Source: Dichetophora obliterata
Taxonomy: Eukaryota > Arthropoda > Insecta > Diptera > Sciomyzidae
Reading direction: 5' to 3'
Length of the DNA: 64,000 bases
Assembly: GCA_963920525.1 (NCBI GenBank)
Contig: OY986436.1
Coordinates: forward strand, 28,967,318-29,031,317
Shown: positions 11,525 to 23,417 of the stretch, in pieces
How positions within the stretch are numbered: position 1 is the stretch's first letter
Layout of the letters: the number at the start of each line of letters is the position of its first letter
Position numbers and translations under genes: made by a program
The notes under the pieces: generated by a model
The model's database searches: none
What the model was told of the DNA's origin: nothing
The model's input: only the letters and a program-made list of their open reading frames with translations

Positions 11525-11900
11525 CTTTTACAGCCCACAAATCAATAAAAATACTTTATTTAAGACAATTTTGGTCGTATAAGACTTAAATTTGGTAATT
11601 TAGTTTGTATGGTTACATTCAGGAACAGTAGTAAAAATGGGCGTGGTTGCTCTATAGCAAAGCCCAATATTGCATAGATCATTAAAATTGACTACTGGGC
11701 TGATTGCGCTAAAATGTTAGCAGTCGATTTGTTTCGCCTAAGAGATAGTTTAGGAAAATTTTGCCAAACCCCCTTTTAAAGCCCACAAATCAATAAAATG
11801 CTATATTTTAGACGGTTTTGGTCGTATTAGATTAAAATTTGGTTAATAAGTGCATATAGTTACTTTGAAACTGAACTAAAATGGGCGCAATCGCACTAAA
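11525..11900 (+). repeat. two copies of the GCCCACAAATCAATA module (right side)
   Basis: Units at about 11530-11620 and 11785-11870 share GCCCACAAATCAATAAAA, a TTTTGGTCGTAT block and (A)CTTAAATTTGGT or ATTAAAATTTGG. They are in the same orientation as the copies at 4840 and 5205. The spacing is about 255 bp. Confidence 0.6.
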
Positions 11901-12289
11901 GTTATGCCTGTTCAGATATACAAAAAATTAAATTTTTTTTCCGATTGGCATGAAAATTCTTATATGGCAGTAAGCCGGTTTCTGACAGGACAGCGTTTTC
12001 CCCTGGATTACTAGTAAATGATAAGATGCTGCGAAGTTCACGTTAAAAATTACACGTATATAAAATAACTTTATTTACGCCCAATTAATGGCCTAAATTT
12101 TTCGCACATAAAATGACAAAAAATGGTGGCAGCCCTCTTCCAGCTGTCACTCATCTCTCATCAGATACATAAGCCGGGGATATTAAAAAAACATGCAGCA
12201 CTGCTCAAAACTTTTCTACAAGCAAATAAACAAAAGTACTAAATCTACCCATACCCAAATACTAAGTCAGTGTGAATACCCCTATTAAG

Positions 12290-14480
12290 AAAAAGTTATT
12301 GAATATCTGCAGGTACTTTTTATGTTGCATCAGAATAAATTATTTCTATGGCGGTAATTATTCCCTTAAAAAATGGCAAGGAAAGAATTTTCGGAAAACT
12401 GGGAGTTTGAATATTTTTTCCTAGATAATAAAAGATTAAAAAGATCTTAGTCTTAATGATATAACAGTTTTATTAACAATAAAACAGTAAGATAATAAAA
12501 AATATAAAACTTAAGGTTAAAGCAAATCAAAGTTATTACAAAATTAAAAAATAAAAAACAAATAAAAAATTCACAAAAAAAAACATAACAAAGAAACTTA
12601 AAAAAAATTAAAAAATATAAAACATAAAAAATAAAACATAAAAAGAGGATATCTGAAAACCTCCACGTGGCTAAAGCTGGGTAAATCAGAATGTATTCTG
12701 ACTAGCAAAAAGCTGAAACATTTGGAATTACTTGGTTCATTATTTATTTTTACAGTGTACATATAAGTTCGATGTAGCGTACTCTGCCAGCACTCATGTT
12801 ATTGGTAATTCCTCACGGCATCCAGAATAAAAATTTTGTTTTGATGTTGTTGCTTTTTGTTGTTGTTATTTTTGCACTCTTCAAATATTTTTAGTGGGCA
12901 TCGCTGGTTTAAGGGTAAGTTCTAGTAGGCCCTAGTAGAAACGTAACGTAATTTCAGGATTTTTTTTTGAGCGAACGTAAATCTTTTTTAAAAAAATCTT
13001 TTGTGGCAGTCATTTGTGCACAGTTAAAAATTTTAGGGTAAATTTTATCTTTTTTATAACATTTGTGTGGTATAAACTTTTTTATTCCAAATAATTTATA
13101 AATTTTAAACCATTCAATATTATAAAAATAATGAAACAAATATAATTTAAAAATTTTATAAGGATATCATATGTAAATCAAAATATATTCTGTTTCGAAA
13201 CTAAAAAATTCACCGAAATCGGGAAATTTAAATATATAGTGGTTTCGTTTGGTCTGACGAGAAAAATGGTCTGGATTTAAATGTATGCCAAATATTGTAG
13301 TATAAAATTAATAAATTTCAAGAACATTATACAATTTTTTCGACGAAAAATATTTCAAAATGGCGGCTGAAGGTTTCGCTGATCAAAGCCGTGCGCGGCG
13401 ATAGCCGATGTGCGCTGTACACTCTTCAGCCCTGCCAAGTGATCTAAAACAAGAAAAATTTTTTTATCTAGATAAAATTTGGGGGTCTTGTGTATATCCG
13501 ATTTTAATAAACCCTTTAAAAAAATGGCGGCCCTTTGAAAAAACCCTGTTATTCCTCCTTTTTCTTTTGCTTTAACGTTAAAAAATAATGATAATAAATT
13601 TTTTTGGAATACAACGCTTCCTGAAGGTCCCCTTAATTGAATTAGCTTTAATTTGAGCCGTCAAACATCGAAATCGGTCAAGTCGTTGAAGCGGAATCGT
13701 GTACAGCGCGGAAAAAAGGTGTTTCGAGAAAAACATTTATAGCTACCTGTTTTCGGCCTACGCAGTCTCTCGTCTAACACGCTATGACTCGTAAAATAAA
13801 TTAGATAGGGAAATATAGTTTTGACTACATATTTTCAAGATCCTAAGGATGAAAATAAAGCAAAAACATGCATTTTTCGTCGATTTCTACAAGAACCTCC
13901 CTTTAAACTAGCCATTCTTTGCACAACCGCTTTGATAATTAGCATGTACTCTTAGTTTGCAATTGGAAACATTTGGATAAAAACCACGCCCTATAAAGGT
14001 GACGTCATAAAAATAATAAAACATTTAAAACTTCGATTATAGATACTTAATTATGGCTGTGGGGATATTTTAACTTCGGTCCATTCGAAGATAATTTCTT
14101 ATTATTTTTTTTTTTCCTTTTGTGAAAAAAGTAATATTAAGAAAAATAAATTAAAATGTTTGCAGACGTATCAACAAAATAATTAGAGTATTTTTCATAA
14201 CCTGCATTACAGCAAACTCATTTCCGACTTTAATGTATTCTATAAAAATTTTTATTATATGTTGCTTACGTCATTTTACAGTCCTTTTATGTAGACATTA
14301 TTTTCGCATTTCCATTAATTTTGTAAATATTTTTTGTTTCGTCAATCCATTCATCAAGAATGAAAGGCAGGCAGCCAGCCCGTTATCCCTGAATCATATA
14401 CAACGAGTAAAACAACAAAAATTTCATGAATCTTTAATTGATTCGATTACCAACATTTTCATATCGTATCGCAAACGAAT
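12290..14480. other. AT-rich non-coding stretch
   Basis: 12440-12660 is an A-rich tract with repeated AAAATATAAAACATAAAA words. 13370-13560 has two AAATGGCGGC stretches and a GC-richer patch of unknown origin. An ACGCCCTATAAAGGTGACGT repeat unit lies at 13983. No gene is recognised. Confidence 0.45.
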
Positions 14481-14544
14481 CGCATCACAACGCATCGATC
14501 GCATCGCTTCCTAGGTCTGTTCTCAATGAGGTTGATGGCGATAA

Positions 14545-14720
14545 TTGAACACTGTCCAGCAATGTTGCTGTTGTTGCTGTTGTGTTGGTATTTTGGCAGC
14601 AGTTGTTATTGGTGCTAGTGTTGTTGCTGGTGCTGCTGCTGCTACTGTAGTGATGGCGATGTCGAAGTGGCTGCCAATAATGCTGGTTCTGGTGCTGCTG
14701 CTGGTGTTGGTGATGATGAT
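14545..14720. repeat. imperfect trinucleotide repeat (GTT/GCT/GAT)
   Basis: Successive triplets of TTG, CTG, GTG and GAT run through this stretch. The opposite strand encodes His, Gln, Ser, Thr and Asn runs. This gives open frames in several phases on both strands, so the frames are not evidence of a gene. Confidence 0.65.
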
Positions 14721-16060
14721 GTTGGTCAGTTTCATTTAAATTTGTACAACTTGTTGTCTGGACACTGTGCTGTTTGCAGAAAGTAAGCATGTTTACTTGT
14801 TTCTGTGTCTGTGTACGTGCGTTAGTTTGTGTGTGAAAAATCTTAATTAACGATTTTATACATATTTGGGATTTAAGTAAGAACACAATCACACAGATTC
14901 ACATTTATTATTATTTTTGGCAATGTCATGAAAGAGTTGTTCACCCGCATGCTTTCTTGTTATTGTTGATGTTTTTGTTGTGGTCTTTTTACTCTTGTTG
15001 TTTTTCACATCGCTGGCTGCTCTGTCTGTTATGGTTGGCTGGCTTTAGCGAAAATCTTTATTAGCAATGAGCATAAAATTTATTAACATTTTCAATTTAA
15101 ACGAGTTAATTTTCATTTTCGAACTATTGTGAGTTTTCTTGTCTATAAATCAAAGTTTTAATTTGATTATTGAAATAAAAGTTCGGTCATTTTCAGTTCT
15201 CTGTTCGGATCACAAAAAAAATAAAAAGAGGGGAAATCTTTCATGTTTTAAAAAGTTTTACTTTCGACGCAATACATTTTTTTTAACAATATACCAAATT
15301 GACAATAGACAGATTATTAAAATGATTTTCCCTACTTAAATATTCCTGTATAACTTTTGTGTACCTACATATTTACCCAATAAAAGATGCTCGATAGCTG
15401 TCAAAACTGACATTTATTTGAGTCTTCAATAGCTCAAGTGGGGTGAAAATATCAAAACCTTCTATGGAACACTTAAATGGTTGGTTAAAGAGCCCAAACA
15501 AAAAAAAAAAAGAAGGAAAATATAACAAAATCTTATCTACTACAAGTTTGTGTAGCCCAGTAAAGCATTAAGGTCAGGTAAGGATTCTGGGTAATACTTC
15601 AAATGTAGGCAGAAACTCTCACGTCATTATTAATGTTTCGTAATGCGTTTTTTATGTTTGGAGAAAAGCAATAAAGAACACTTTTGTATGAAATTGTCCG
15701 ATGTAAAGAAATCTTTTCTTGTTTTTATGACCAACTACAGGCAAAGCATTTACAATGTGTTGCGTTATTGTGAGAATATTTCTTTAAAAACAATTGTTTT
15801 ACAGAGTCGGATCTAGAAACTGCCCGAGGGAAGGGTGGGTGGCTAAATTATAAAATATAATTCATCAAATTCAGATAATGTAGGTACACCGAAAAAAATC
15901 TAATAGTATATATTTAAAATCAAATATTGGCCAAAATATTATATGCAAATAATTCAATATTTCAGTAAAATATTCACTTCGTTTAAGTGAAATATTAAGA
16001 TTATTTTAATTTTGAATATTCTTGTGCTTTGAATAAAATATAACAATAATACCCCAGCAA
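14721..16060. other. non-coding stretch
   Basis: No gene, inverted-end element or array was recognised. Short GTTGTTGTT runs occur at 14960-15005. Confidence 0.4.
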
Positions 16061-16067
16061 ACATTTT

Positions 16068-16300
16068 CAATCGCCAACGAATTGCTTGGAAGGTGACACA
16101 ATCGCCGGCGAGCTCATTTTGAAGTAGTCCGGTTATCTCCGTCTGTAAGGCCATAAAAGCGATTCGCCGGGAAGAGTCCCAAACGAATCGCCAAAAAAGT
16201 CCTTAGCAATTCTCAGGTAGAGTCGCTCACGAATCGGCAAAAGGGGTCTTAAGCGATTAACCGACAAGAGCGGCAAACGAACAGCTTTTAGGGTTTCTCA
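16068..16300. repeat. degenerate repeat with AATCGCC/GGCGATT words
   Basis: At least six words of the type CGAATCGCC, CAATCGCC, GCGATTCGCC or CGAATCGGC occur at intervals of about 20-40 bp, beginning just after CCCAGCAAACATTTT at 16056. Related words return at 17335-17465 (GATCGCCGG, AAATCGCG, GGCAATCG) on the far side of the hAT insertion. This suggests one older repeat carrier of unknown type that was split by the hAT insertion. Its CCCAGCAAA start resembles the end of the element at 27697. Confidence 0.4.
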
Positions 16301-16405
16301 TTGATTTGCTGTTACGCGTCTTCGTTGAACGTTACAAGTTGTTTTACAGGCGTCATTCCTTGTCAAATTGGTTAACAAAAAGGATCGACCACCGCAAATT
16401 GTGCT

Positions 16406-17172
16406 TAGGGCATCCAATTTCGGGACGCTTCGGCAATCCCGGGATTTCGGGATTTGAAGAAAACCTTAGAAAACGAATTTTTTGGAAGACTAAATGTGAA
16501 GTTCCAAAGTACTTATGCCTTGTTTTACAACACAAAACATTGCAGAAGATTTCAAAAAAGTAAAAAACACAGTTTCCATTAAATGTTTGAATAGTATTTA
16601 TTGCTCATTTCTGAAAAACAAAGATCAATTCTTTAAAAAAAATAGTTAAATGAGATCATTCAGAAGGTTCAAAAAATTATTTAAAAAAATAAAATAGTAT
16701 AATTGTTTAAGTATTTCTTATTAAAAATTTTGTGATATTGCGTACAGCTTAAGGAAGTTTTTTTAATTTCTTAATGTCACATTTTAGTTTTTCTAAGCTA
16801 ATTTTTTGTAATATTTTTTACAGTTAGTTCAAAAAGTTTATCTTTTTATATTTTTCACAGCTAAAAGATTTTTCGTAGTAAAAAAAGATTTTTATTTTTG
16901 ATTAATTAAAATAACATTTCAATATTTCAAAAGTAGTATCATGTGTTTTAAACATTGTTGTTTTTTTTGTACAGATAGTTTAGGAAAGATTTTTATTTAA
17001 AATTTTTTTAAAATCACATTCAGGTTTTTTTTTATCATTGAATTTTTTGATGGAATATTTTGGAATTTTTATGCAGTGGAGACACTCCTGGGATCCCGAA
17101 AATCTAAATTGCAAAATCTATGACGGGAGTAAAAAAAGTCCGGGATCCCGGGATTAGGGATTGGATGCCCTA
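16406..17172. mobile_element. hAT-type non-autonomous element with CCCGGGAT subterminal repeats
   Basis: Inverted ends are TAGGGCATCCAAT. The flanks ATTGTGCT (16398-16405) and ATCGTGCT (17173-17180) agree at seven of eight positions, a hAT-type 8-bp duplication. Next to both ends lie ATCCCGGGATT words: AATCCCGGGATTTCGGGATT on the left, and CCTGGGATCCCGA and GGGATCCCGGGATT on the right. The interior is AT-rich and non-coding. Sibling elements lie at 29050 and 52296. Confidence 0.8.
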
Positions 17173-18296
17173 ATCGTGCTAATATGAATATTTGAAATTT
17201 CCAGACGGCAATTCAAAACAAAAATCATTTTTAAACTTTTTTTCAATGATAATTTTCAATGGAGAAGTAAATAAAATAGCCTGCTTCATATTTCATCGAT
17301 CGATTTAAAAAATTTTTTAAAAAAGCCTTCTTCCAACGATCGCCGGAATGAGCAAAGGAAGATTTTGTAGATTTTTCTTAAATCGCGCATTCATCGCTTG
17401 GGCAATCGAAAATTGATCCATCTTCTAAAGAACCCTTGGGCGAATTGCAAGTGCTTAGAAAAACCAACATCTCTTCCAATCGTCTTCCAAATGTCTTCAG
17501 GGACATTTCAAACCCACACAGCACTTGGAGGATTGTTTTGTAGAGAACCACCTTAGAAAGTTTTTTTCGAGTCCGCTTGGTCATCTACAAAAACAATAGA
17601 GATATCGTGTGCGGAAGCATATTTTGCTCCTCACAGTTTATCAAAAACTAGCTGCTTGTTTGACTCGAAATTCACTCGAAATTCACTGAAATTTTACTGA
17701 CGACCAGTGGTCGAAATTCAACCTTTTCACTGACATTCGACCTACACTGTGATATGTTATCGCTCATATGAGCTTTAAAAAGGTTAAAAAAAGAATCTAT
17801 CTCTGTTTTAATTTTACTGCTCAGTGCTTACCAACGACTTTTTATACAAAAATACTTTGCACTGAGGAAATCTCACAAAAATTTTGATGTCATAATAACG
17901 GCAAATTTTTTAATGTACTATCCGTGAAAAATATTACCAAAAAAATCTTCGTATACCGTATAAAAGGCAACCAATGACTTGAAAATACAAAAATATGAAT
18001 AATTTTAATGTCAAAATAACGGGAATTTTTCAAAGTTTACTGTTTGTAAGAAATTTTACAATCCCAATATATATTCGCATATGTTACATATGCTTATTGT
18101 TGGGTATTGAAGGGTAGGGTAAGAGAAAGCAATAAATGTCTGGCAAATATTTTGTACATATCAGCAATGTCAAAAATTTCCTGTTATACCGTTTTCTTCC
18201 ATCTCTTATAGCTTAGCTTTTATTCAAGAAATTCTGTTCTGAACGCTCATATTTCAGGTCAAAGGTCAGAAAGAGTATTCTGTATACTCCTTCTCC
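17173..18296. other. non-coding stretch
   Basis: After the continuing AATCGCC-type words (to about 17465), no gene or element is recognised. A short local repeat of CACTCGAAATTCACT occurs at 17660-17690. Confidence 0.4.
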
Positions 18297-18960
18297 CTTA
18301 CTTACTTACTTAGTTGGCGCTACAACCGTATGTCGGTCTTGGCCTCATCTAAGAATTTGCGCCAGCCATTTCTGTCTTTCGCTTGCCTTCGCCAGTTGGA
18401 AATTCCAAGCTTCGTCAGGTTGTCCTCTACTTGGTCTTTCCAACGAAGATGCGGTCGTCCTCTTCTGCGTTGACCGCCGTTGGGTACCGAATCGAATGTT
18501 TTCTTCACTGGAGCATCGTCTTTCATGCGCTGAACATGACCAAGCCAGCGAAGCCGCTCGATTTTAATGCGCTTGACTATGTCGATGTCAGCGTACAGCT
18601 CATACAGTTCATCATTCCACCGTATTCGGTACTCGCCATTGACGCAGATTGGTCCGTAGATCTTATGAAGAATCTTTCTCTCGAATGCTCCTAAAGTCTT
18701 TTCATCTAAACTGCTCAGCGTCCAGGTTTGTGATGCGTAGAGTAGGACGGGCATGATGAGCGATTTATAGAGCGTGATTTTCGTTCGTCGAGAGAGGGCT
18801 CTGCTTTTCAATTGCCTACTGAGCCCAAAGTAACACCTGTTGGCAAGAGTTATTCTTCGCTTGATCTCAGTGCTGATGTCGTTGGTTGAGTTAATGCTGG
18901 ATCCCAGATAAACGAAGTTCTTCTGTTGTGAACTGTTATGGTAGCGATACCTTAGTGAAC
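18297..18960 (-). pseudogene. LINE reverse transcriptase, C-terminal part and 3' tail
   Basis: Read on the minus strand, this is the end of a non-LTR retrotransposon ORF2 after the catalytic palm. It shows NFVYLGSSIN, IKRRITLANRCYFGLSRQ, LYKSLIMPVLLYASQTWTL, FERKILHKIYGP, RLRWLGHVQRM and GRPHLRWKDQVEDNL, ending at 18320. Only about 10 bases of 3' UTR precede a tail of four CTTA units at 18297-18313 (TAAG on the coding strand). These motifs are typical of insect LINEs whose 3' end is a short TAAG repeat; the exact clade is not resolved. It is separated from its own catalytic half by 0.4 kb of unrelated sequence, so it is dead. Confidence 0.85.
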
Positions 18961-19373
18961 GATGTTTTTTCTGAATGTGTTTTGCTCTAAACGTCAGAAA
19001 AATGTAAATTATTTACTATAATTATTAATATTATGCAACTATATAAAAAGCTTAAGTGCAATTGTTGACTCAGCTGAATGCGTCCAATGTGTGTGATACA
19101 CGCGGTTTGTTTTGTTTTCTTTTGTTTAACATTCGATGGTCGCAGCTCGTGAGAAAATAGGTAGCTGTCATAGCTACCTTATAGTCATTGTATCAAACAA
19201 ACAGAATATTCAAAAAAATAAATGACAGCTCAGAGAAATATACAGGTGCAACACCTGTGTTTCAAATTTTATAAAGGCTATATCACAATTTTATATGGAT
19301 AGCAAAAATAATCCAATTTGTTATAGGATTATTATTTTTGTTTTTGCTTTGCATGTAAAAAAAATAATCTGGA
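18961..19373. other. unrelated sequence inside the LINE
   Basis: This replaces or interrupts the roughly 80 residues expected between YADDIDII and NFVYLGS. It contains an inverted pair GGTAGCTGTCATAGCTACC at 19160-19178 and a local hairpin of AATAATCC/GGATTATT words at 19308-19335 and 19367-19380. No terminal repeats or duplication were found, so I cannot say whether it is an insertion into a deletion or a diverged remnant. Confidence 0.5.
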
Positions 19374-19795
19374 TTATTTTGAAGCGAATGGAACGCAGCT
19401 AATGATATCTATGTCATCAGCATACGCAAGCAGCATAACACTCTTGTAGAATATTGTGCCACTACGTCTCAGATCAGCAGCTCGGATGATCTTTTCCATC
19501 ATTAGGTTGAAAAAGTCGCACGATAAGGAATCACCTTGTCTGAAACCTCGTTTGGTAATAAATGGTGGGGAGAGGTCCTTCCCGATTTTAACTGCGCTGC
19601 TGATGTTGCTCAGTGTCATCCTGCAAAGTCGTATTAGTTTTGCAGGAATACCAAATTCAGACATGGTGGAGTACAGGTTCTTCCTTATTGGGCTGTCGAA
19701 GGCGGCTTTGTAGTCGACAAAAAGATGGTGAGTGTCGACTTGTTTTTCTTGAGTCTTCTCCAAGATTTGTCGTAGCGTAACTCCTTCTACCTACT
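19374..19795 (-). pseudogene. LINE reverse transcriptase, catalytic part
   Basis: Minus-strand frame with the conserved LINE reverse-transcriptase blocks: TLRQILEKT, LFVDYKAAFDS, GFRQGDSLS and LAYADDIDII, which carry two of the catalytic aspartates. The fingers domain and the whole endonuclease are missing upstream of about 19795, a typical 5' truncation. It runs in the same orientation as the C-terminal half at 18320-18960, and the two make one original copy. Confidence 0.85.
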
Positions 19796-20530
19796 TTTAT
19801 TTATTTGAAAGAAAATATATCCAAATCGGTTGAGAAACGCGGGAGAAAATGGTACCGAACTATTTTTCCTACGCCTATTTATGTATAGATAACATGTTCA
19901 AAATTATGTTAACAATATAATATTAAAACTTTTCTAAGAAAATATCATTTTGTGTGCGGAGAAGCTTCCTTCCACATCACATGAAGTCAAGAGTGTATAC
20001 TTAAATTTAGGAACATGTTCGCCAGCTATTTTCATATATTCAAATTTTTTAATACAAGTCTATTTTTTCCTTTCTCCAATAAAAAATTATTAAACTAAAT
20101 ATTCTCTTAATGTTGGTTTCAGCTAAGTAGCCATAAAATCCTGCATCTTTTTGATGTTCAAATTTTTCACGCAGTTCTTTCCTCATTTAAAACATATCCA
20201 AGATAACCAGTTAACTCTAAAAAGCAGAGTGCTTTAAGAGGGCGACTTTGACAAAAAAATTTTATTAACAATTTGGACGGGCGGATTTTTTTGCACTCAG
20301 AAAATCAAAAATATTTCCAACACGTAAAATTTCTACAAGAAAACAGTACCAAATAAAGTATATTATTAAAAAACAGTACTTTTGCGTACTGTCTTGGGTG
20401 CATATCATAAAACAGTACTTTGTCCAAAAAAAAACAGTACTGTACTTTTTAAAAAAGCGCATCTGGCATCCCTATCCTATACTCTCTGAAAACGCTCAAG
20501 TCTATGATAGAAGTTACAAACACTTGCGAT
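19796..20530. other. non-coding stretch
   Basis: CAGTACT words recur (five times between 20340 and 20450), and a GATGCCAGATGCGC-like end (minus strand) lies near 20465. No matching partner end was found, so no element is called. No gene is seen. Confidence 0.35.
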
Positions 20531-20534
20531 TAAA

Positions 20535-20655
20535 TGAGCTTGCATAAATTTTGCATATGCATATTACATGCAAATATGCAATTTTTTAATTTGCATATGC
20601 AATTAATGTATGCATATGTAGTTTGTATGCAATATGCAAATATGCAAAAATTGTG
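20535..20655. repeat. cluster of TGCATATGCA / ATTTGCAT words
   Basis: Within 120 bp there are many overlapping copies of TGCATATGCA, TGCATATG, ATGCAAAT and ATATGCAA. They may simply be a degenerate short repeat. They also match the octamer-type core ATTTGCAT bound by POU factors, but no gene nearby supports a regulatory role. Confidence 0.45.
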
Positions 20656-23400
20656 TTATGTTTTCCGAGATAGAATTTTTCGGGACGCATATCTGTGTCA
20701 TCGAAATTGTTTTGTGATCGTTCAATACACATATGCAATTTCATATTTTCCGCTGTCTAGTAATTATGTATTAAAAAGTAATAATAAAATTTCTATAATT
20801 TTGTTTTAATGTAAGAAAAAAATTAAACATTTTAGAAGCGGCGCTACAGTCGAGTTTAGAGTGTCAGAATGCCTTAAACCGCCGCTGTGTAAAATCAAGA
20901 ATATCTTCACGAATTCAATAAAAATCTGTCTCAATTTTTATTTATCTAAATAAAATCAAATTAGATAAATAAAAAAAAATCAACAAAACGTTACAGGAAT
21001 ATTCGCATCAAAAATTCTATCTTATCTATCTTATTAAATGTTTTTCTAGTCGTTTTATTTGATATTTGCTTATAAATTTGTGTAAGACGAATGACTGTGC
21101 ACAGTTGCAAATATCGAATAACTACCAAATCCAATATATTTCTACTCACTCTTAGCTTTTTAATGTAATCCAAAGTTTTGCTACTGTGTTTCTCCTTTAA
21201 CTGCTGCCAGTTTCAGTAGAAACGTAAAGGTGCTTTTTTTATTTCCCAAAACCACAGCTTCATACATATGTTTGTAGTTAACGGTAATTGTAAACGCTTT
21301 TTTGCAACAAAGAATCTAATTTTACATGGAGATGAAATATTTATATCAAAAATATTTGTAGCTTACATGTTGCACGCACACACGCATGCACATGCTACCC
21401 CATCAGAGCTCCAACTCCATATTTTTGTTTAAGCCATAGCATTACTTTACTCCTTTGTTTTGCCACCCAATAACAACAACAACAACATTCGACGAATTGC
21501 AGTCGCTAGCTGCGCTGCGTTGCTCGCAGCTCCATTTGGCTAAAATACAAAGCGAAAGAATTTGTGTTAGCAAGATTTGGTAGAAGTTGGTATGTAGTAG
21601 TTGTAGTAGTGGTGGGTCGAGGTAGTAGTAGTAGCTGTAGCAGTGGTAGAAAAAAAACGAATAGAATTACAGTTACAAAAAAGGTAGTAAAAAATCAAAT
21701 GAAGCTTACGAATATGCTTCATGCACGAAATATCCTTTTACAAGGTAACAAGAAAACTTTCGATGAGAGTGTGTGTTTGTATGTAATATGTCTGTTCTCT
21801 GTGTATTGCTTGCCTGTGGGAGGGTGCAGTTGGCATTGTGTTAGAGCCCACTTTCAAGAGCCTCATGCATGTCGTTACTTCCCGCTCCTACTCGTATAGC
21901 ATAGTGCATATTTTTCATATTTATTCACATTTCATTTTCATGTTTTGTTGCGATCGATATATTTTTTTTTACGTCAACTACTGTTGTATGTGTGTTATTG
22001 AAAATACTTTTGTGCCGCTTTTTTGTTTGTTCCCCGCCCTCAAGCTGAAGCACAAATATTTCTCGTTTTTTCTACACACACACATATACCTTTGAGCAAT
22101 GTTTTTGTGTCTTGGCTCCCTACCTGCCACCTTCGAGTATTGAGAATTGCGGCAAGCACGAACAAGCTTGTCGATTTTTGTTAAATACTCCGCTTAGTGA
22201 AGCAATCTTTTTATTACCATTCTTTTATTTTTTTGGTTTTTATTTCTACCATTTTTTGAGAAATATTTGCATATTGCATATTTGCCAGTGTTGCATTTGA
22301 CTGGTTTTATTTGTGCTGCAGTATTTATATTAATTTTTGTTATACTTTGCGCTATGTGGCACATTTTTATTTGTATGCGCCACCATTTTTAAGACCAACG
22401 AATATGTTTGCATTTATTGAATATCTTTTGTGCGCGTTTGTTGACGTTTAAATGTGGCAACTCTGTTCATTCGTCCATTGAAAGCATTTGTATATTGTGC
22501 GTGTATATTTTCATTAATTAATGAAAAAAATCGTACAAACATTATAAAGTCTCATTTATTTTAATATGACGACATATCTGTGCATATTTTTTGTTAATTC
22601 TCACTGGCACAGAAGATTGAAACACTTATATTCACATAAATTTTTTATGGCGAAATTAATACACATTTCCATGCGCCTTCTGATGTACGGATTTAATAAA
22701 ATGATAAAGAACGTGTTGGCTATTTCTGAACTTGAAAGAACCCATACCGAACTTCTATTGATCAATTGTGTTGTGCGTGTTATTAAATTTTTATTACATT
22801 TTCAACACAATTGCTCGAGAAATTAACTTACGTACTTTGTGTCGACTCCGAACGGCTAATGTACTTAAGAAGCTTAACATAGCAGTTAATATACTCGTAG
22901 GTACTCACATACAACAGAACGTTCGCGTAGCGGATAAAATGACAACTAAAACATAAAGGATAAATAGAATGATCTCGTTCTAACATTCAATGTCGAATCT
23001 AACTAATAAATAAGTAATAGTTAAGACAGTAGAGCACCCACAATATAATTCGCAGAGTAAAAATATTGAATCGACTGTTTTTTTTTTTCAATAAATTAGC
23101 TAAAATCTCAAAAGCGAATCTTGTTTTGACCCCCAAAAGATGTCAAATCCGTCTTTAACGAGGTCACCTAAAAAATACACATTATTTTTTTAGTTTATTT
23201 TTAACATAAATTACGTGGAAATAAGAAAAATAACAGTTTTTTCGTTTTAAAACATGTGCTAAGCTAATATATTTTGACAATTAAGAAGTTTTCCTCAGGA
23301 ATATAGATAGATATAAAAGGAATATAAAGGAATTTGTACAAACTTCAAAGAAAAAAATCAAAATAAATTTTAAACGAACGGAAATAAAATTGGTTATACA
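20656..23400. other. non-coding stretch with simple repeats
   Basis: Contains (AAC)n at 21471-21487 and a GTAGTAGTT/GTAGTAGTG-rich tract at 21593-21650. There is also a more GC-balanced region from 21400 to 22450 that could be host intergenic or regulatory DNA. The short open frames here show no recognisable domain. Confidence 0.4.
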
Positions 23401-23417
23401 TTTGAGCAACTCAAATA

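Larger units (their letters stand above)
4562..12282. mobile_element. possible large composite element bounded by GRGGTATTCACACTGACTT ends
   Basis: Inverted ends match over about 20 bp: GAGGTATTCACACTGACTT at 4562 and, on the minus strand, GGGGTATTCACACTGACTTA ending at 12282. Both continue with loosely similar TGGGTA and GTAGATT words. The interior carries four copies, all on the plus strand, of a module containing GCCCACAAATCAATA: two left of the P-type element and two right of it. This is what one older element split by later insertions would look like. A target duplication was not resolved (left flank ends ATTA, right flank begins TATTA). The two ends could alternatively be separate MITE copies of the family at 39496-39768. 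Confidence 0.4.

Noticed and set aside
14485..14892. 135-residue His/Gln/Asn/Thr-rich frame on the minus strand
   Set aside because: Produced by an imperfect trinucleotide repeat, with equally open frames on the other strand. A real homopolymer-rich host exon cannot be excluded, but nothing supports it.
18383..19713. Plus-strand frames of 103 and 85 residues
   Set aside because: Antisense to LINE reverse-transcriptase coding sequence.
20220..20480. Possible hAT element ending in a TAGGGATGCCAGATGCGC-type end near 20475
   Set aside because: No matching left end or 8-bp duplication could be found.
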